Counted from the first letter of the stretch, positions 20,211 to 32,984 are shown. The stretch: 64,000 nt of DNA from Fistulifera solaris (GCA_030295235.1 AP026172.1:868001-932000), one strand, 5' to 3'. Program-made: numbers and translations. The notes: a model not told the origin generated them from the sequence alone.

Positions 20211-23200
20211 ATGGGAAGAATCGAAAAAGATTTAAAATACATTCGAGAGGCGGGCATGCGACAATTCCTTTCGACATTTCGCCGCGTTAAAGATTTGAAA
20301 GGAGATGAATTGTTATGGGGCGATGAAATTGAATACGGAATATTTTACTTAGATCCAGAAACGAAAAAAGTTCGATTGAGTTTGCGAGCGAAACAAGTAA
20401 GTATTGCTCTGTAATCATTGAAACTCATTCGTTTGAGTTTGATGCCTCATCTTTTTTCTTCTTCTTACACCGTCTCTTCTGCACAGATTATGGACGAACT
20501 GAACAAAAAGAATCATTGCATTCTCAAGTTGTCGAAGGATGCAATTGGGTTCCTGAGTATGGAGCTTGGATGGTCGAAGCGACTCCAGATCGACCGTACA
20601 CCGGTTATACTACCGATCTACTCCGTGTCGAACGGAACATGCGTTTGCGTAGGAAGCGACTGTTAACCGTCTTGCAAGAAAATGAGGTTGCACCTACCAT
20701 TACGGCGTATTTTATGTTGGGGGCACAAGGAGAAGATGGAACGGTGCCGCCCACACCCGTCGGGGGGCCCATCACGCAAAGTGAATACATCGGAGATGCC
20801 ATCATTAATCCGCATCCTCGATTCGGAACATTGACGGCAAATATTCGTCAACGACGCGGCGAGAAAGTCAGTATTCAAGTGCCGCTGTTTCGGGATTTGC
20901 ATACACCGGAGTATCAAAATTTTCAGGATCCGTTGATGCACGGTGACACGGACGGATGTTGTGGCAGTGATTCGTTGCAAGTATGGCGATATGGAAGGAA
21001 TTGTCGCGCAAGAGAGCAGTATGGAAAAGACTTTGTGCTGACGGGCTGTTCAGATCAAGAAGAACTGTTCTGGAAAAAGGAAGAAGAAGGATACCTCTTA
21101 CAAAAATGGCTGGTCGATGTGCAATGCGTCGGTTGCAAGGGACTCTTCTATCGTCGAGCACCGGGGAAATTGTGGCGGATGCCGACTGGCCTCGCAATGG
21201 AGAAGTTGTGTTGGGTTATGAATTGCATGATCCGCCCAATTGGATTCGATTGCAAAATGGTTACTACTTGCCGTTGAAAAGTGACGACGGTAAAATTCAA
21301 TTTCTACACAAAATTACAGCACGGACGGTGTCGGCTATGGAGAACAATGGCATCAAAAGTAGTGTCGGCAGCAAAACTCCATTGTTTCGGAATGCACCCA
21401 ACGTTGCTGCCGCATCTCTTATGGAAGGTAAAGTAACGTTGGGCACAGCAGTTTTCCAAACGACTCGTGAAGCCGTTGACGGTGGGGCATCCGCCACAGC
21501 AACTGGGGTCCCAACTACGCTCACTGCCATTCCATTGGTACCTACCACATCGGAGACAAAATCACCCTCTCCGACGGAAGCTCTCCGCGCGGCCATTCAC
21601 ATGGACGCCATGGCGTTCGGAATGGGGAATTGCTGTTTGCAAATTACATTTCAAGCACAGGATATTGACGAAAGTCGTTACATTTACGATCAATTGGCTG
21701 TCTTGACTCCGATATTGATGGCACTGACAGCGGCTACACCTATTTTGCGGGGACGGCTCGCCGATACGGACGCTCGTTGGGGAGTCATTAGTGAGAGCGT
21801 GGACGATCGGACACCTGCCGAGCGCGGCCGGCCGGATCCTAATGCCCCGTACGAAGCATTGAATGCCAATGGCCAACGCCGTATTTATAAGAGTCGATAC
21901 GATTCAATCAGCACGTATATTTACCAGGGAGGTCCTTGTAAAGACGATCGACGGGTGCGTAACAGTTACAATGATATTCCGGTCCCAGTGGATGGAGATT
22001 GCTACCAATTGCTGCTGGAAAATGGAGTTGATGCGGCTTTAGCGCAACATGTTAGTCATCTGTTCATTCGCGATCCTTTGGTTGTGTTCGATGGAGCAGT
22101 GACGGAAGTGGATGACGAAACACAGACAGAACATTGGGAAAGCATTCAAAGTACCAACTGGTAAGCAATTTAAGGGATCTGTTCATCATCGTTGTTTGAT
22201 TAGATGCTTCTCACCACTCCGATTTGATTTGTTTGCAGGCAAACAGTTCGCTGGAAGCCTCCTCCGCCTCGTAACAGCCCAAATGATCCGCACATTGGTT
22301 GGCGTACGGAGTTCCGTAGTATGGAATTGCAGCTTACTGACTTCGAAAATGCTGCATTCACAGCGTTTATTGTGTTGTTAACGCGTGTGATCTTGACCTT
22401 TGATCTAAACTTATACATTCCATTGAGTCGCGTGGATGCCAACATGCAACGCGCACACAGCCGTAATGCGTCCGCCAAGGGCAAATTTTTTTTCCGACGA
22501 CATTTGGCCCCTTTGGAAGAAGGAGACGATGGATACGGTGTAAAGTATGTGAGCATGTTTTCTAGTGCTTTGAATGGAAGTGCCGTGGCTTTGGACGATG
22601 AAAGTGATAACGTGGATGGGATTGTAACCTCCGGAACAAGTACACCGATGACAACGTTGGTGGGTAAGGAAGTGTCGCAACGCGAAGCAGCACCGTGTGC
22701 GCTTGGGTCATCTGAAGAACATTCTTACGAAGAAATGAGTATGGCGGAAATCATGTGTGGAAAAGGGGATTACTTTCCGGGATTGATACCTCTCGTGCAT
22801 GCATATTTGGATCACATCAGTTGCGACAAGGTAACACGTGAACGACTGGACAAGTACCTTGACTTCCTTGAGCGTCGTGCGAAGGGAGAACTCGTGACAC
22901 CTGCAACCTGGATGAGGACGTTTGTACGGAACCATCCCAAATACAAACGCGATTCGATTGTCACGGACGAGATTGCATTTGATTTGATGGTGGCGTGCCG
23001 TGACATTGGCTTGGGAAAACTACATGTACCTGAGTTGTTAGGACCATATGCGATTGAACCCATAACCACGGAAGGAGCCTACGATGTCCCATTGCAAACG
23101 ACACGTGTTCGTAATCGACAACTGCTGGGTCTACTCCGAAGATATACGAGCCGTCAATCTTTCGCGCGTTCGAAAGGAGATAGTGCTTCAAGCGATGAAA

Positions 23201-23214
23201 GGCTAAACGAATGA
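20211..23214 (+). CDS. GCLC: Glutamate-cysteine ligase catalytic subunit, two introns, internal insertion, two apparent frameshifts
   Basis: Exons 20211..20396, 20487..22160 and 22239..23214; both introns are GTAAG...CAG. About 945 residues after two corrections. Catalyses ATP-dependent joining of glutamate and cysteine, the committed step of glutathione synthesis. The eukaryotic (animal/fungal-type) family is clear: LLWGDEIEYG, WVPEYGAWMVEATPDRPY, HPRFGTLTANIRQRRGEKV, HMDAMAFGMGNCCLQITFQA, ADTDARWGVISESVDDRT, SRYDSISTY, LFIRDPLVVF, IQSTNWQTVRWKPPPP, and FPGLIPLVHAYL. Between TPEYQNF and HMDAMAFG there are about 200 extra residues compared with about 25 in the human enzyme. This insert includes GEVVLGYELHDPPNWIRL. 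Corrections: add A at 20505-20509, and most simply add G at 21139-21141. Confidence 0.9.
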
Positions 23215-23807
23215 ACGAAAAAAGTGAAGTCGGAACCTGATACGTTGTAAGCTTACTGGAATAGCAAACGGTTAGCCGGTTGTGGACTAGGCACTAGGAT
23301 GCTGAAGGGCTATTCTATGTACCATAAAACCCAAATGGAGTAAACGGAATAGTGGCTTGCGTGTCTAAAAATGAGCGTTACTTTAATTCAATTCAGTACG
23401 AGTGGTTTAGTTTGTTTTATGGTTGAAGTCAGAGGCATATGTTGACAACTAACCAACATCATCTGCTTCATCATTGTGGTCACCGCCGCCCACTTCCTCG
23501 ATTTCTCCGTTGCTTAGTAACGAGCAAGGATGAATCATTATTATTTCTAGTTGCTCGTGATTGAAATGCATTCGTGGTCATGTCAACTCCTACATTTCTA
23601 TCATACTATTCGTAGTCCTGTCACTCCAACATTTCCCTCACACTAGTAGAGAGAGTAGTCCTGCCAATCGAAAGTAGCACACTTCAATCAATAGAAGTCC
23701 GTTCAACGGCTTCCCTCGGACACCATAATTATTAATGGATGATTCGTCCTTCCATCTCTTGCTCGTCCTTTCGTTCATAAAAATTTAATTAATTTTGTAT
23801 TTTTCAT
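23215..23807. other. Intergenic region
   Basis: 593 bases. Around 23571-23670 a phrase of about 38 bases recurs imperfectly two to three times (GTCATGTCAACTCCTACATT, GTCCTGTCACTCCAACATTT, GTCCTGCCAATC). AT-rich just upstream of the next start. No gene seen. Confidence 0.4.
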
Positions 23808-25022
23808 ATGATGGAAACCTCGGATCACACGGCAACTTCGGAAGATCCGTTTCTTGCGCGGAAACGCATTTCCGGAACGACGACGAAACGAAGTACGGCC
23901 GGTCATCTCCGCCTCGACGATGAAAGCGGAAGTCAATCGAATGCTTCATTGCGCACGAAGCGAAAACGCAAAGCAGCGGCTTCGGCTACCACTAATTGTA
24001 TCAAATATGGGGCTCTATTCCTACTGGTGGGGCAAATGGTGGGCTTGGTGTTACTGATGCGATACACTCGAACGCAACAAGGTCAAATGTATCTCGCATC
24101 AACAGCGGTTTTCTTTATGGAATTGCTTAAATTAGTAATCTGCGTGATCATCGCGGTCTATCAAATTGGATGGAAGGAATCGTGGCGGCAAAGCTTGGTT
24201 CCGGTGGAGTTATTAAAGCTCTGTGTTCCGTCTTTTCTGTACACGATTCAGAACAATCTGCTCTATCTGGCATTAAGCCACTTGGATGCTGCGACCTATC
24301 AAGTGTGTTATCAGCTCAAAATATTAACGACGGCCATCTTTAGTGTTGTCTTACTGCAACGACGATTCTCGGCGCAGAAGTGGCTCTCCCTGGTGTTGCT
24401 AATGGTGGGAGTCATTGTCGTCCAGTTTCAATCCTCCAGCGACACTGATAGTGATCATCACCACCCCGAAGATGCCTTGCCGCAACATAAGAATGGGCTT
24501 GATGCAGCAGATACAACAACACACACATCGGAACGGTTCATTGGATTTGTAGCCGTCTTGTGCGCAGCTTGTACGTCTGGTTTCTCGGGTGTCTATTTCG
24601 AAAAAATATTAAAAGGAAGTACAACAAGTTTATGGATTCGCAATGTGCAAATGGGATTGCCTTCGGTGCTGGTCGCTTTTGCGACCGTCTTGCTCAAAGA
24701 TGGAGCTTCCGTGCGCACACAAGGATTGTTGCAAGGATACAATGGAACCGTGTGGACCGTGATTTGGGTCCAGGCACTGGGTGGACTCATTGTAGCTACT
24801 GTCGTCAAGTACGCCGACAATGTTTTGAAGGTATTTGCTGCCAGTTTCAGCATTGTCTTATCGTCGGTCATCTCGGCGATTCTGTTTGATTTCCACCCGA
24901 CATCGTCGTTCGTCATGGGAGCTTCGTTAGTGATTCTGGCAACCATCTTGTATGCGGCACCTGAAAAGAAGAGAAGAAAGAAGACTATACTTCCACTCAC
25001 ATCTGCGAGTCGCAAGCGGTAG
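23808..25022 (+). CDS. Nucleotide-sugar transporter (SLC35A, UDP-galactose/UDP-GlcNAc type)
   Basis: 404 residues, intronless, no frameshift. Antiporter of the Golgi or ER membrane that exchanges a cytosolic nucleotide sugar for lumenal UMP or GMP to supply glycosyltransferases. About ten hydrophobic helices follow a basic cytosolic N-terminus. Family signatures: VFFMELLKLVICVIIAV, VPSFLYTIQNNLLYLALSHL, ATYQVCYQLKILTTAIFSVV, GVYFEKILKGSTTSLWIRNV and YADNVLKVFAASFSIVLSSV. A hydrophilic His/Asp loop splits helices 5 and 6. The basic tail EKKRRKKT may aid membrane retention. The donor sugar cannot be assigned. Converges with PUS3, 66 bases apart. Confidence 0.87.
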   Translation: MMETSDHTATSEDPFLARKRISGTTTKRSTAGHLRLDDESGSQSNASLRTKRKRKAAASATTNCIKYGALFLLVGQMVGLVLLMRYTRTQQGQMYLASTAVFFMELLKLVICVIIAVYQIGWKESWRQSLVPVELLKLCVPSFLYTIQNNLLYLALSHLDAATYQVCYQLKILTTAIFSVVLLQRRFSAQKWLSLVLLMVGVIVVQFQSSSDTDSDHHHPEDALPQHKNGLDAADTTTHTSERFIGFVAVLCAACTSGFSGVYFEKILKGSTTSLWIRNVQMGLPSVLVAFATVLLKDGASVRTQGLLQGYNGTVWTVIWVQALGGLIVATVVKYADNVLKVFAASFSIVLSSVISAILFDFHPTSSFVMGASLVILATILYAAPEKKRRKKTILPLTSASRKR

Positions 25023-25088
25023 TTATACGAGGTTAATAGCTAACGCATCATCGTTAAGAAAGCGAGCCAACAGGAAATTTTTTGTTTT

Positions 25089-26745
25089 TTAGTTACAAGG
25101 GGCAATTTTCTGCACATTTCCTTCTACAGAGCCGAACCGCCACGTTGTGTCATATCGGCATAAAACTGTGCATCTTCTTGCTTGGATTTTTCTTTTTTGT
25201 ACGACTTTGGTCTCGTAACGTTGTCGTTTACGGTCAGAAGCTTGCAAGGCTTGTAATTTCTCTTCATACGTGGTTCCCATAGAACGGTCGGCCATGGGAA
25301 TGTGAGTCTCACTATTATTCATGGCTTGTCCATTTTGCTGCAGCCATTCCATGGCCTGTTTCCACGAAACCAACGTTTCGGATGGCAAAGCTGCAAATTC
25401 ATTCGTTAAATTAACCAAAAAGCGCTTATTGTTTTTTTTCGATTGCACACGCGTCTTTTCCAAATAGAATGCTTGCAGGTCATCAGTACGCACTGTCAAG
25501 GACTCGAGTGTTTCCAACAGATTCTGGATTCGTGCTGCCGTTAAAATGAGATCCTTCCACTCCTCTTTTGTGTTTCATAGACAGACCATATATTTGCCAC
25601 TGTATAACCAAATTGCAAATGGCCGAAGCCGCAGTTGTGCAATACCAACGGTCGTTCAGGAGCCAGGGGATAAGCTGGTTTCCTGGGTACTTGTTAATAT
25701 CCAACAACTCAGTAATGAGAGATGGTGATTCGTATCCTCGACCGATACTAAACAAAATGGAAGCAATGCAGCGGATTTGATGCCACAGAAAGGCTTGCCC
25801 TTGAATTTGAAAGTAGCAGACCCCAGACGATCGCGGCTCTTTTTCCACAATAATAGCCTGATGAATCACTCGTTTGAAATTGTACACTTTTTCCACATCC
25901 ATTTTACAAAAGTTCCGAAAATCATGTTCCCCCAGCAACAGGGTCATGGCCTCACGCATGCGCTCCAGATCCAACGATTCGGAATGAAAGAAGTAGCGAT
26001 ACGTCCGGTCGCGACACGAGAACCGCGCCGAGAAGGCATCGTCCACAGGTACCCAGCCTAACACTTGTATGTCAGATGGCAATAGATTGTTGAGAACTCG
26101 ATCGTAGGAGTATTCTCGAACGGTTCGCAATTGTTTCGGGGCACTTGGTTTGCGGGGAGGTACCCAAAGTTGTAGTGCATCTACTGCATTTTTCGGCAAT
26201 TCATCGGTATTCAGTAGCCGTTGACCAGCTTCATCCCAGGATGCTTGTAAGGAAATGGCACTTTTCAATTCCAACGCCACAACTTGGCCCGCCGCACTGA
26301 CACCTTTATCAGTCCGACCACAACGTGAATATTGACAACTTGATCGATCTTCTATCAAATGCGCTTGACGCAACGCACGAAACAATGCCTTTTCGACTGA
26401 CTGATCGTGTTCGACACCGACATTTTCGGCCAAACCAGTGTACTTGGCGCCGTCGTAATAGATTTGCAACGCAATGTGTCGTTTTCGAACCGTCGGCGGT
26501 CCTTGTCGCGCTGCAAGAGCCGTAGCTGGAGCTGCAATAACAGCACTGGTAGCTCTATTAGCTGACTGGGAAGATTGAGAATCTGGATAAAGTGTATCAA
26601 GAGCTGTTCGAAGTATTTCTTCGTTCACCTGATTCGTCTCAAGCATATGAGATAGGATTTCCAAAGCTTGCTCGCCATGTATTTCGAAAGGCTTTCCTTC
26701 CTCTCCTTTGAGAGACTTTAAAATGATAGGTTTCTTCTTTGTCAT
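25089..26745 (-). CDS. PUS3: tRNA pseudouridine synthase, TruA family (PUS3/Deg1-like), two apparent frameshifts
   Basis: About 552 residues after two corrections. Deg1/Pus3 converts uridine 38/39 of the tRNA anticodon arm to pseudouridine. RKRHIALQIYYDGAKYTGLA starts the fold, and YSRCGRTDKGVSAAGQVV holds the catalytic Asp (in GRTDKGVSA). FSARFSCRDRTYRYFF, LLGEHDFRNFCKMD, and GQAFLWHQIRCIASILFSIG complete the core. The V-x-N/K-F-KR motif is also present. The 3' part needs one added C at plus-strand 25650-25651, giving NDPLVLHNCGFGHLQFGYT, and one added A at plus-strand 25566-25569, giving ETQKEEWKDLILTAAR. The Pus3-type extension of about 150 residues then continues to the stop at 25089. The N-terminal 85 residues look unstructured. 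Confidence 0.87.
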
Positions 26746-27515
26746 TTGCTTACTTTAATGAATGAATGGGATAATTGGCAGGAGGTTGGTTACTTGGTAA
26801 GATATTTGTGAAATCATCGAAAATCCTGCGCTTGAAAATTTGTGGCAGGCGCCGGCTGTGCAAGTGAGACAAAAGTGAGATTAGGCGGAAAAGCACCGAC
26901 GTTTACACTTTTACTTTAGTGTAAAGTGTTGTCTTGACAAGACTGATCCAACTTCTTGTCCCGAAACGGTTCGACAGCATCGTAGATTCGTTTTCGTTTA
27001 TTGCCCGAGGGCCTGTACAGCCTCTTTAAGATAATGAGGATAAATATTGTGAAACTCATTGAACAAAACAAAATGATTCATAGACATTCATTCGTCAATG
27101 TGAACGGAAACCGGTAATTGCAAACTCCATCCTCCCTGCCGACTCATGACTGAATCGCAGTCACGAGAAAAGAGCCTCTACACACTTTACAACTGAGGCT
27201 ACACCTTAGACTATAGTCGGATTGTTTTTCCATCGTTCGTTGTTGCGTTCGGAAAGTGTTCTTCTGTTTTGGGGATTTGGGGAACATCTGCTCGTCGGTG
27301 GGAAAGATCGACGATTTTGTTGTTGAGAAGAAGATACGTCAGTCGCAGTTGGTTGTTGGCGCGCGTAAACGAAAAAAAAGACACTTTCTTTCACGAAGAC
27401 GCACAAAATAAGAAAAAGAAGATTCTTGTGCAACTACCAGTTGCCGAGAGCAATTAGTTGTCCTTGAAATAAACGTCGTTGAATCACCTTTCGCTCTCTT
27501 CAATATATATTCAGA
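26746..27515. promoter_or_regulatory. Divergent intergenic region between PUS3 and FBPase genes
   Basis: 770 bases. A 21-base palindrome lies at 27145-27165. A small inverted element TTTACACTTTTACTTTAGTGTAAAG-like (26899-26930; arms TTTACACT and AGTGTAAA) is also visible. CAATATATAT just before the FBPase ATG may be a TATA-like element or simply AT-rich leader. Confidence 0.4.
27145..27165. repeat. 21-base palindrome, 8-5-8
   Basis: CATGACTG, AATCG, CAGTCACG. In the PUS3/FBP divergent region. Confidence 0.65.
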
Positions 27516-28659
27516 ATGTCCAGCAAATTCGATTCGGTGAGTTTTGTTCGTTGACTTGTGTGCTTTTTCGCCATTAGAATGCCTTTGTTCCCCCGTTTTT
27601 CCTTAGAAGGTATCTTACGCATGCATTTTATCTTAATCATTCGACTTTCTTCAGAACGCCGCGACTTTGAGTCGCTTTGTCATGTCACAGACGAACGATC
27701 ACGATCTTGTTATCTTGTTAAATGCTCTCGCTATTTCTTGCAAACTCATTACTTCGGCCGTACAAAGAGCCGGCGTTGCGAAATTGTACGGGCTCGCCGG
27801 AGAAGTCAACAGTACAGGAGATGATCAGAAGAAACTCGATGTTCTATCAAATGATATGATGATTAATGCGCTCATTCATTCCGGTGTCTGCAGTATCCTC
27901 GTTTCGGAAGAGAATGAAGAACCCATTGTTGTGCCGCCCGCTTATTCTGGCAAATTCTGTGTCGCCTTTGATCCTCTAGACGGATCCAGCAACATTGATT
28001 GCAACGTCAGTGTCGGTACTATTTTTAGCGTTTACGAACGCAAACCCGGTAGTCACGGATCGGTCGATGATTTGCTCCGCTCCGGGGCGCACTGCATTTG
28101 CGCTGGATACGTCGTCTACAGTTCTGCCGTCGAACTCGTTTTCACGTTTCGGGGAGGCGATGTGCACGGCTTTTGTCTTGACAGTACCATTGGTGAATTC
28201 GTACACACGCGCGAAAAAATGATGTTCCCTGCGGATGGTGGAAAACGCATCTATTCTTGCAATGAAGGCAACGCCGTGCACTGGGATGCCCCCATTCAAG
28301 AAGCGGTCGAATACTTCAAGACGGCAGAACAGCCGTACACGGCGCGCTACGTCGGATCCATGGTAGCCGATATTCATCGCACCATCTTGTATGGTGGAAT
28401 TTATCTCTATCCGGCCGATGCCAAGGCGAAAAAGGGAAAATTGCGATTGCTCTATGAAGGTATTCCCATGGCCATGATCATCGAACAGGCGGGTGGTATC
28501 GCGTCGACGGGAATGTTTGAAGGAAAGATTCAACGAGTCTTGGATTTGACGCCGAATGAAATTCATGCGAAATGCCCTATTATCATGGGGGGAAAGCGGG
28601 ATGTTCAAGTGGTGTACGATCAGTACGCTAAACACGGAGTCAACGTACCGTCGCTCTAG
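27516..28659 (+). CDS. FBP: Fructose-1,6-bisphosphatase, cytosolic type, one intron
   Basis: Exons 27516..27536 (MSSKFDS) and 27655..28659; the intron starts GTGAGT and ends TTCAG. 341 residues, close to the usual length. Hydrolyses fructose-1,6-bisphosphate to fructose-6-phosphate. Metal and substrate sites are intact: SEENEEP, FDPLDGSSNIDCNVSVGTIF, RYVGSMVADIHRTILYGGIY, KLRLLYEGIPMAMIIEQAGG and the final ECPIIMGG-type loop (here KCPIIMGGKRDV). No signal or transit sequence, and I see no extra Cys-rich redox loop of the plastid isoform, so gluconeogenic/cytosolic function is inferred. The micro-exon means gene finders may misplace the start. No frameshift is needed. Confidence 0.93.
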
Positions 28660-28820
28660 TCAAGCATAGGCTATGAATGAAGCGAAAGCGAGTGTGTGTT
28701 TCACAAACTCTTGCTAAACGAATGATAAAAGCCAATCTTTAGAAAGATCGAAGTGCAACATTCTAAGTCTTAATCGTAAGCGAAACCCTCTATAGCTGTA
28801 GTCCAAAGCAGAAAAACGTG

Positions 28821-31800
28821 TCATTTGGCAATTGTAGCGCTACCGGTCGAAAGAGTCTGCCATATGGATGCTGTGGGGGAGTCATGCAATGTATTATCCA
28901 CAATACTACCAGACGCATTAATCTCCTTCATGCCCATACGAGCGTGATGAATCTTCATCAATGAAACGGATAATTCGCTACTTTCAGAAGCGTGAGCAGC
29001 GCGCTGCAGCAGAGTTCGCAAAATAGGCTGCACATTGCCAACCCCGCCGAGCTCGAGGCGACCAAGCGCTGTGAGGACATCCTGTGGACCCGCTTCCAGG
29101 GACAAAAAGTCAAAAGGTCAAAATCATCCGAGGTAACTTCTCGTCCACCACATTTTGTCTGAATAAGATGAACGAATTCATCCGCAGGCCGAAGATTTGC
29201 ACGGATTACTTTTGATGGGCTTCGAGGGGCCATGCTTAGCAGCTTAAAAATTCGTCGCAGGAAACGCGCCGATGACTTGCTGTTACCGACATCCAGTGAC
29301 TTAGCTTCAATATAATGCATGTGCGCTCGTACCTTATTCACCGTTTGTGGGTTATTACTAAATTCTGGATGTGCCATAATCTCGTCAACTATCGCGTTGG
29401 GCATCAATGCTCGTGTCAGAAATAATTTGTGGACGATAGAACAACGATTATTGTTTCACACGTACCCAAGTCCAACGCAAGGTCTGTTTCGTTAATTTCC
29501 ATGGCGAAGTCCAGCAGAACTATCAAATCACGTTTGTACATGACGTGTGTGCTGGAAGTTCGCGAAGCAACTGCCATGAAATGCATTTTGTACTCCTTGG
29601 CTTCGTTCGTTTCATCGTCCATCTCTTGCAGGAACTGAATTGATAACTGGCACCACTCCTGCCAATTGATGGAATCTTTGAGTGAGGCGTTCTAAAGCGA
29701 AGAGGAAAGACTAGGCGATTTACTTACATTGACAAGATAATTGTCTCTTTTGCCGCATCCTGACCATCGATTGGGTGCAGCAGATCAGTCAGGTACGTAT
29801 AGAAGAGATCTAAAAGCGGTCTTTGGAACTTGGATCCATCAGCAACTATACATTGTTTCTTAACCTGCCACGGTTGCAAGTCAGGATACGCCGAAGCACA
29901 CAAGTCAACTATTTTCCGACTTGATCCGTCCAGCTTTTCGCCTTGTATGGTATGAAGGCGTTCCACAAACGCAGAGAGCATTGACTGCAAAAGCATATCA
30001 GATTTAAAGATTCTTGTAGCGTCCAACGCCATCGAAAGACTCACCTCTTCGTACAAAATCAGAGATCCCATTCGGGCAATATGCTTCGAAACATCTTTGT
30101 GCCTAGGGTCATGCTGTGCTAATTCGAGAAGGACTTTAATCACATTTTCTGCCCTGCGAGAGTTAGCGGCAACAAGACAGGCGTGCAGCTTAAGGTAGGC
30201 ACCAAAGCGATGCACAAATGTTGTGGCCTTTTCGTGGACCTCACTCTCCTCAGAATTTTTCTCCACCTGGGCAAGGATAACTGTGATGAAGTAATAGGTC
30301 AAAAGATAGCACCTGCGGACAACCTAATGGATTAGAAACAAATAAAAAATTTCGAAACAAATGGAATGAGCGAGTCGGAGAGCTACAAGAACACTTACGT
30401 TTCTTCCCTAGTTTCAACATCGAGAACTTGCTCTTCGACTTGTTCACGTAAATTCTTAATTGCGCGTGGTTTGGAAGAAACCGAAGCCAGATTATTCGTT
30501 CCCATTGATTCCACTGTCAAATCATCCGATATCGTGCTCGATGCAGCAGTCGAGCCACTGTAATTTTGTCGATAGCCCGGCCACAAGATTCGACGCTGAT
30601 CCCATGGCAAGGGGCGAAACGTCTCGCACCAGGCAGGGAGAGCTTCTTCCAGTAAAAATTGCGTAGCCGACACGACTTTTCCATCGAGAGAGCTGGCTTG
30701 TCCATGTGGAAACTTACTCGTTGAGATGCTGGCAGAAGGTGAGCCAGCGTGAATGACTGTCGGGACGGCTTCTGCTGCATGTGAAGACGTATTGAGCTTC
30801 GTCGCTAAGTCAAACAAAACTGCCGTGACATCACCGGGAGGTAAAGCGCGACTCTTTTGCGTTTATGAATAATTTTGGATATCTTCTCACCAAAAAGGAA
30901 ATTGCTAAATACGTGCGACTCAAACGGATCTTCCGACGTAGCACTGTCGTCACCATCTTCAGACTCCGATTCCATAGCCAAATTGGAAGAAGCATTTTGG
31001 AGAAATTCAATGACCTGCTTGCGCCAAATTTCATCGTTCGCCGCTAGTCGTAGCAACAATTCATCACCGTCAATCTCTTCTTCGCCTTCATCCGAATTCT
31101 TCGATGTCACGGTGATTATATCATTGCGATTTTCTTCAGCCTTCTGGCTCGTATTATTATCGTGTGAATGATAGCGATCCTGGTTTACACTCAAACACAG
31201 AGAGAACGTGTCAAGCGCACGATTACGACGGGAACTTGCATTGCTTCGAAGACTCAATGTCGTCTTCCACGACTTAAAGGACCGAATATCTTTTCCACTA
31301 TCGATTCGTTCTAGGTAATTCGTCAGAGCCGTAGCACCCAAAATCGCTCTCCGACCCCGTTCCAGGTATTGCTCTTTCGTCAGACTACTCGCATCCGACA
31401 TGATGGATGTTACTATTTCCCTCGTTGTGGATAAAAGGCCATCCCCTCGCAAAATTTTTCCGTACTTGTCGTCCCAAGCAAAGAATTCACTGACCGCGTG
31501 CTCGCGCTCGGCTTGTCTCCGTTCCGCAAGAGCTCTTGATATCCGTTCATTCGTGGATAACACTGACGATGGCGGTTCATTCTCTACATCTCTTTCCGTC
31601 CGCAATGGTAGCTGTGTCGCTGGAGCGGTGGTTGTGATTGATTCATTCTGATTGGCACTCGCCTCTTGCAAAACAAGGGGCGGTGGTGAATCCAACGGCA
31701 TGCCACTAAGCTGATCGACTACCAATGGAAAGAGTGCCATTACATCGTTCGCTACTGCCTTGTCTCTTTGTTGCCGTTCGCTTTGTAATAATAAATCCAC

Positions 31801-32574
31801 TCCTCCTACAGAATCAAAGCGCAGTTGCAGTGTCCGCGGATAAAGACCGGTAGTTGCATCGGGTGTACTGAGCGGTGCTAAGGCTTTCATCAGTTGATCA
31901 ATCGGTAAGTGAATCAGGCTGATACCATTTACCGCCAAGAGTACATCGCCTCTTCGAATAAGTCCAGCCAGCTGCGCCGGGGACGCTCTGCCGTCATTCA
32001 GTGCATTGAGACTTTGTACGATGACTTTTCCGGCAATGACACTCAGTTTCATCCCCAATGACACATCGCCAAATTCCTCTTCATTCTCGCCTTTTGTTGT
32101 GTCGACGATTCCTACTGATTTGTTCTCGGCTTCAGGTTTGGATTCTCGTTTTCTTACAGCACGCCTTTTTAACGAAACTTGATATTGGGAAGGCGGCATC
32201 GACAATCCCAATACTTGAGTAGATTGTTCCTCAATTTCTACCAAACGTGCCGCAATGCGCCCATTTTTTCGTTTTCGTTTCCGAATCGTCCTTGGTGTTT
32301 GAGGAGAAAGCGTGTCGAGATTATTACTTGGAGGTGTTATTCCGTTTGAGCCACTGCTGATATTTTGTTTGGGAGGAGTTGCCGCCTCTCCCAATTCGTC
32401 GTCATGGACCGTGACGGCAAAATCAACCGCGAGAGGTTTTCGTATTGACGTATCTTGTAAATTATCGATTTGCTGATGAGCGAGCAATATCGAAGAATTA
32501 TTTGGCTCATCATTGTCTTTTTCATCTTGTTGAGCATCTGCATCATTCAATCTCGCGTCCTGTTTGTCACCCAT
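28821..32574 (-). CDS. Large PDZ-domain protein, three introns, three apparent frameshifts
   Basis: Exons 32574..30399, 30312..29728, 29691..29466 and 29409..28821, all GT-AG. About 1192 residues after adding one base at each of plus-strand 30855-30858, 29748-29751 and 29104-29108; the total is then a multiple of three. The N-terminal 130 residues are disordered with a basic patch (RKRKRKNGRIAARL). A PDZ domain follows at about residues 170-270: LGMKLSVIAGKVIVQSL, GLIRRGDVLLAVNGISL and PRTLQLRFDS. The rest is acidic linkers and a predicted all-helical C-terminal half (exons 2-4) with no family I recognise. PDZ domains bind C-terminal peptides, so a scaffold is likely. No signal peptide or membrane helix. 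Confidence 0.65.
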
Positions 32575-32984
32575 TCTGTAAGAATGTTGCTTCTACTTTA
32601 CAATCGCGCAATCAGTCGTTCTCGAACACTCGTCCCCTTTTAGTGCAGTGAAAAGGCATGAACAACCGAGCAGAGCAGTTGCATTGCAATAGCTTTCATT
32701 ATTTCATTGTCATGTCGAAGAAGAATCGAAATCGGGCTCGAAAAGAGGCCATCCTTATCTCGCGGCGTCATCCATGTACTTTATCAGCTACTTTATCAGC
32801 TACAATAATATTGTCCAACAGACCCGGATATAGCACATTTCTACAAGACCCGTTTTTGCAAGTCTGGAAACCGATTCGTCTTTCCTTTGAGACCCCATCT
32901 AAGCGAGCATTGCTCCAACAATTTAAACTATGTACATAGACCGCAAAAATGAAGAAAGATTCAGCGATTCCAAAAGGCTGCCTG

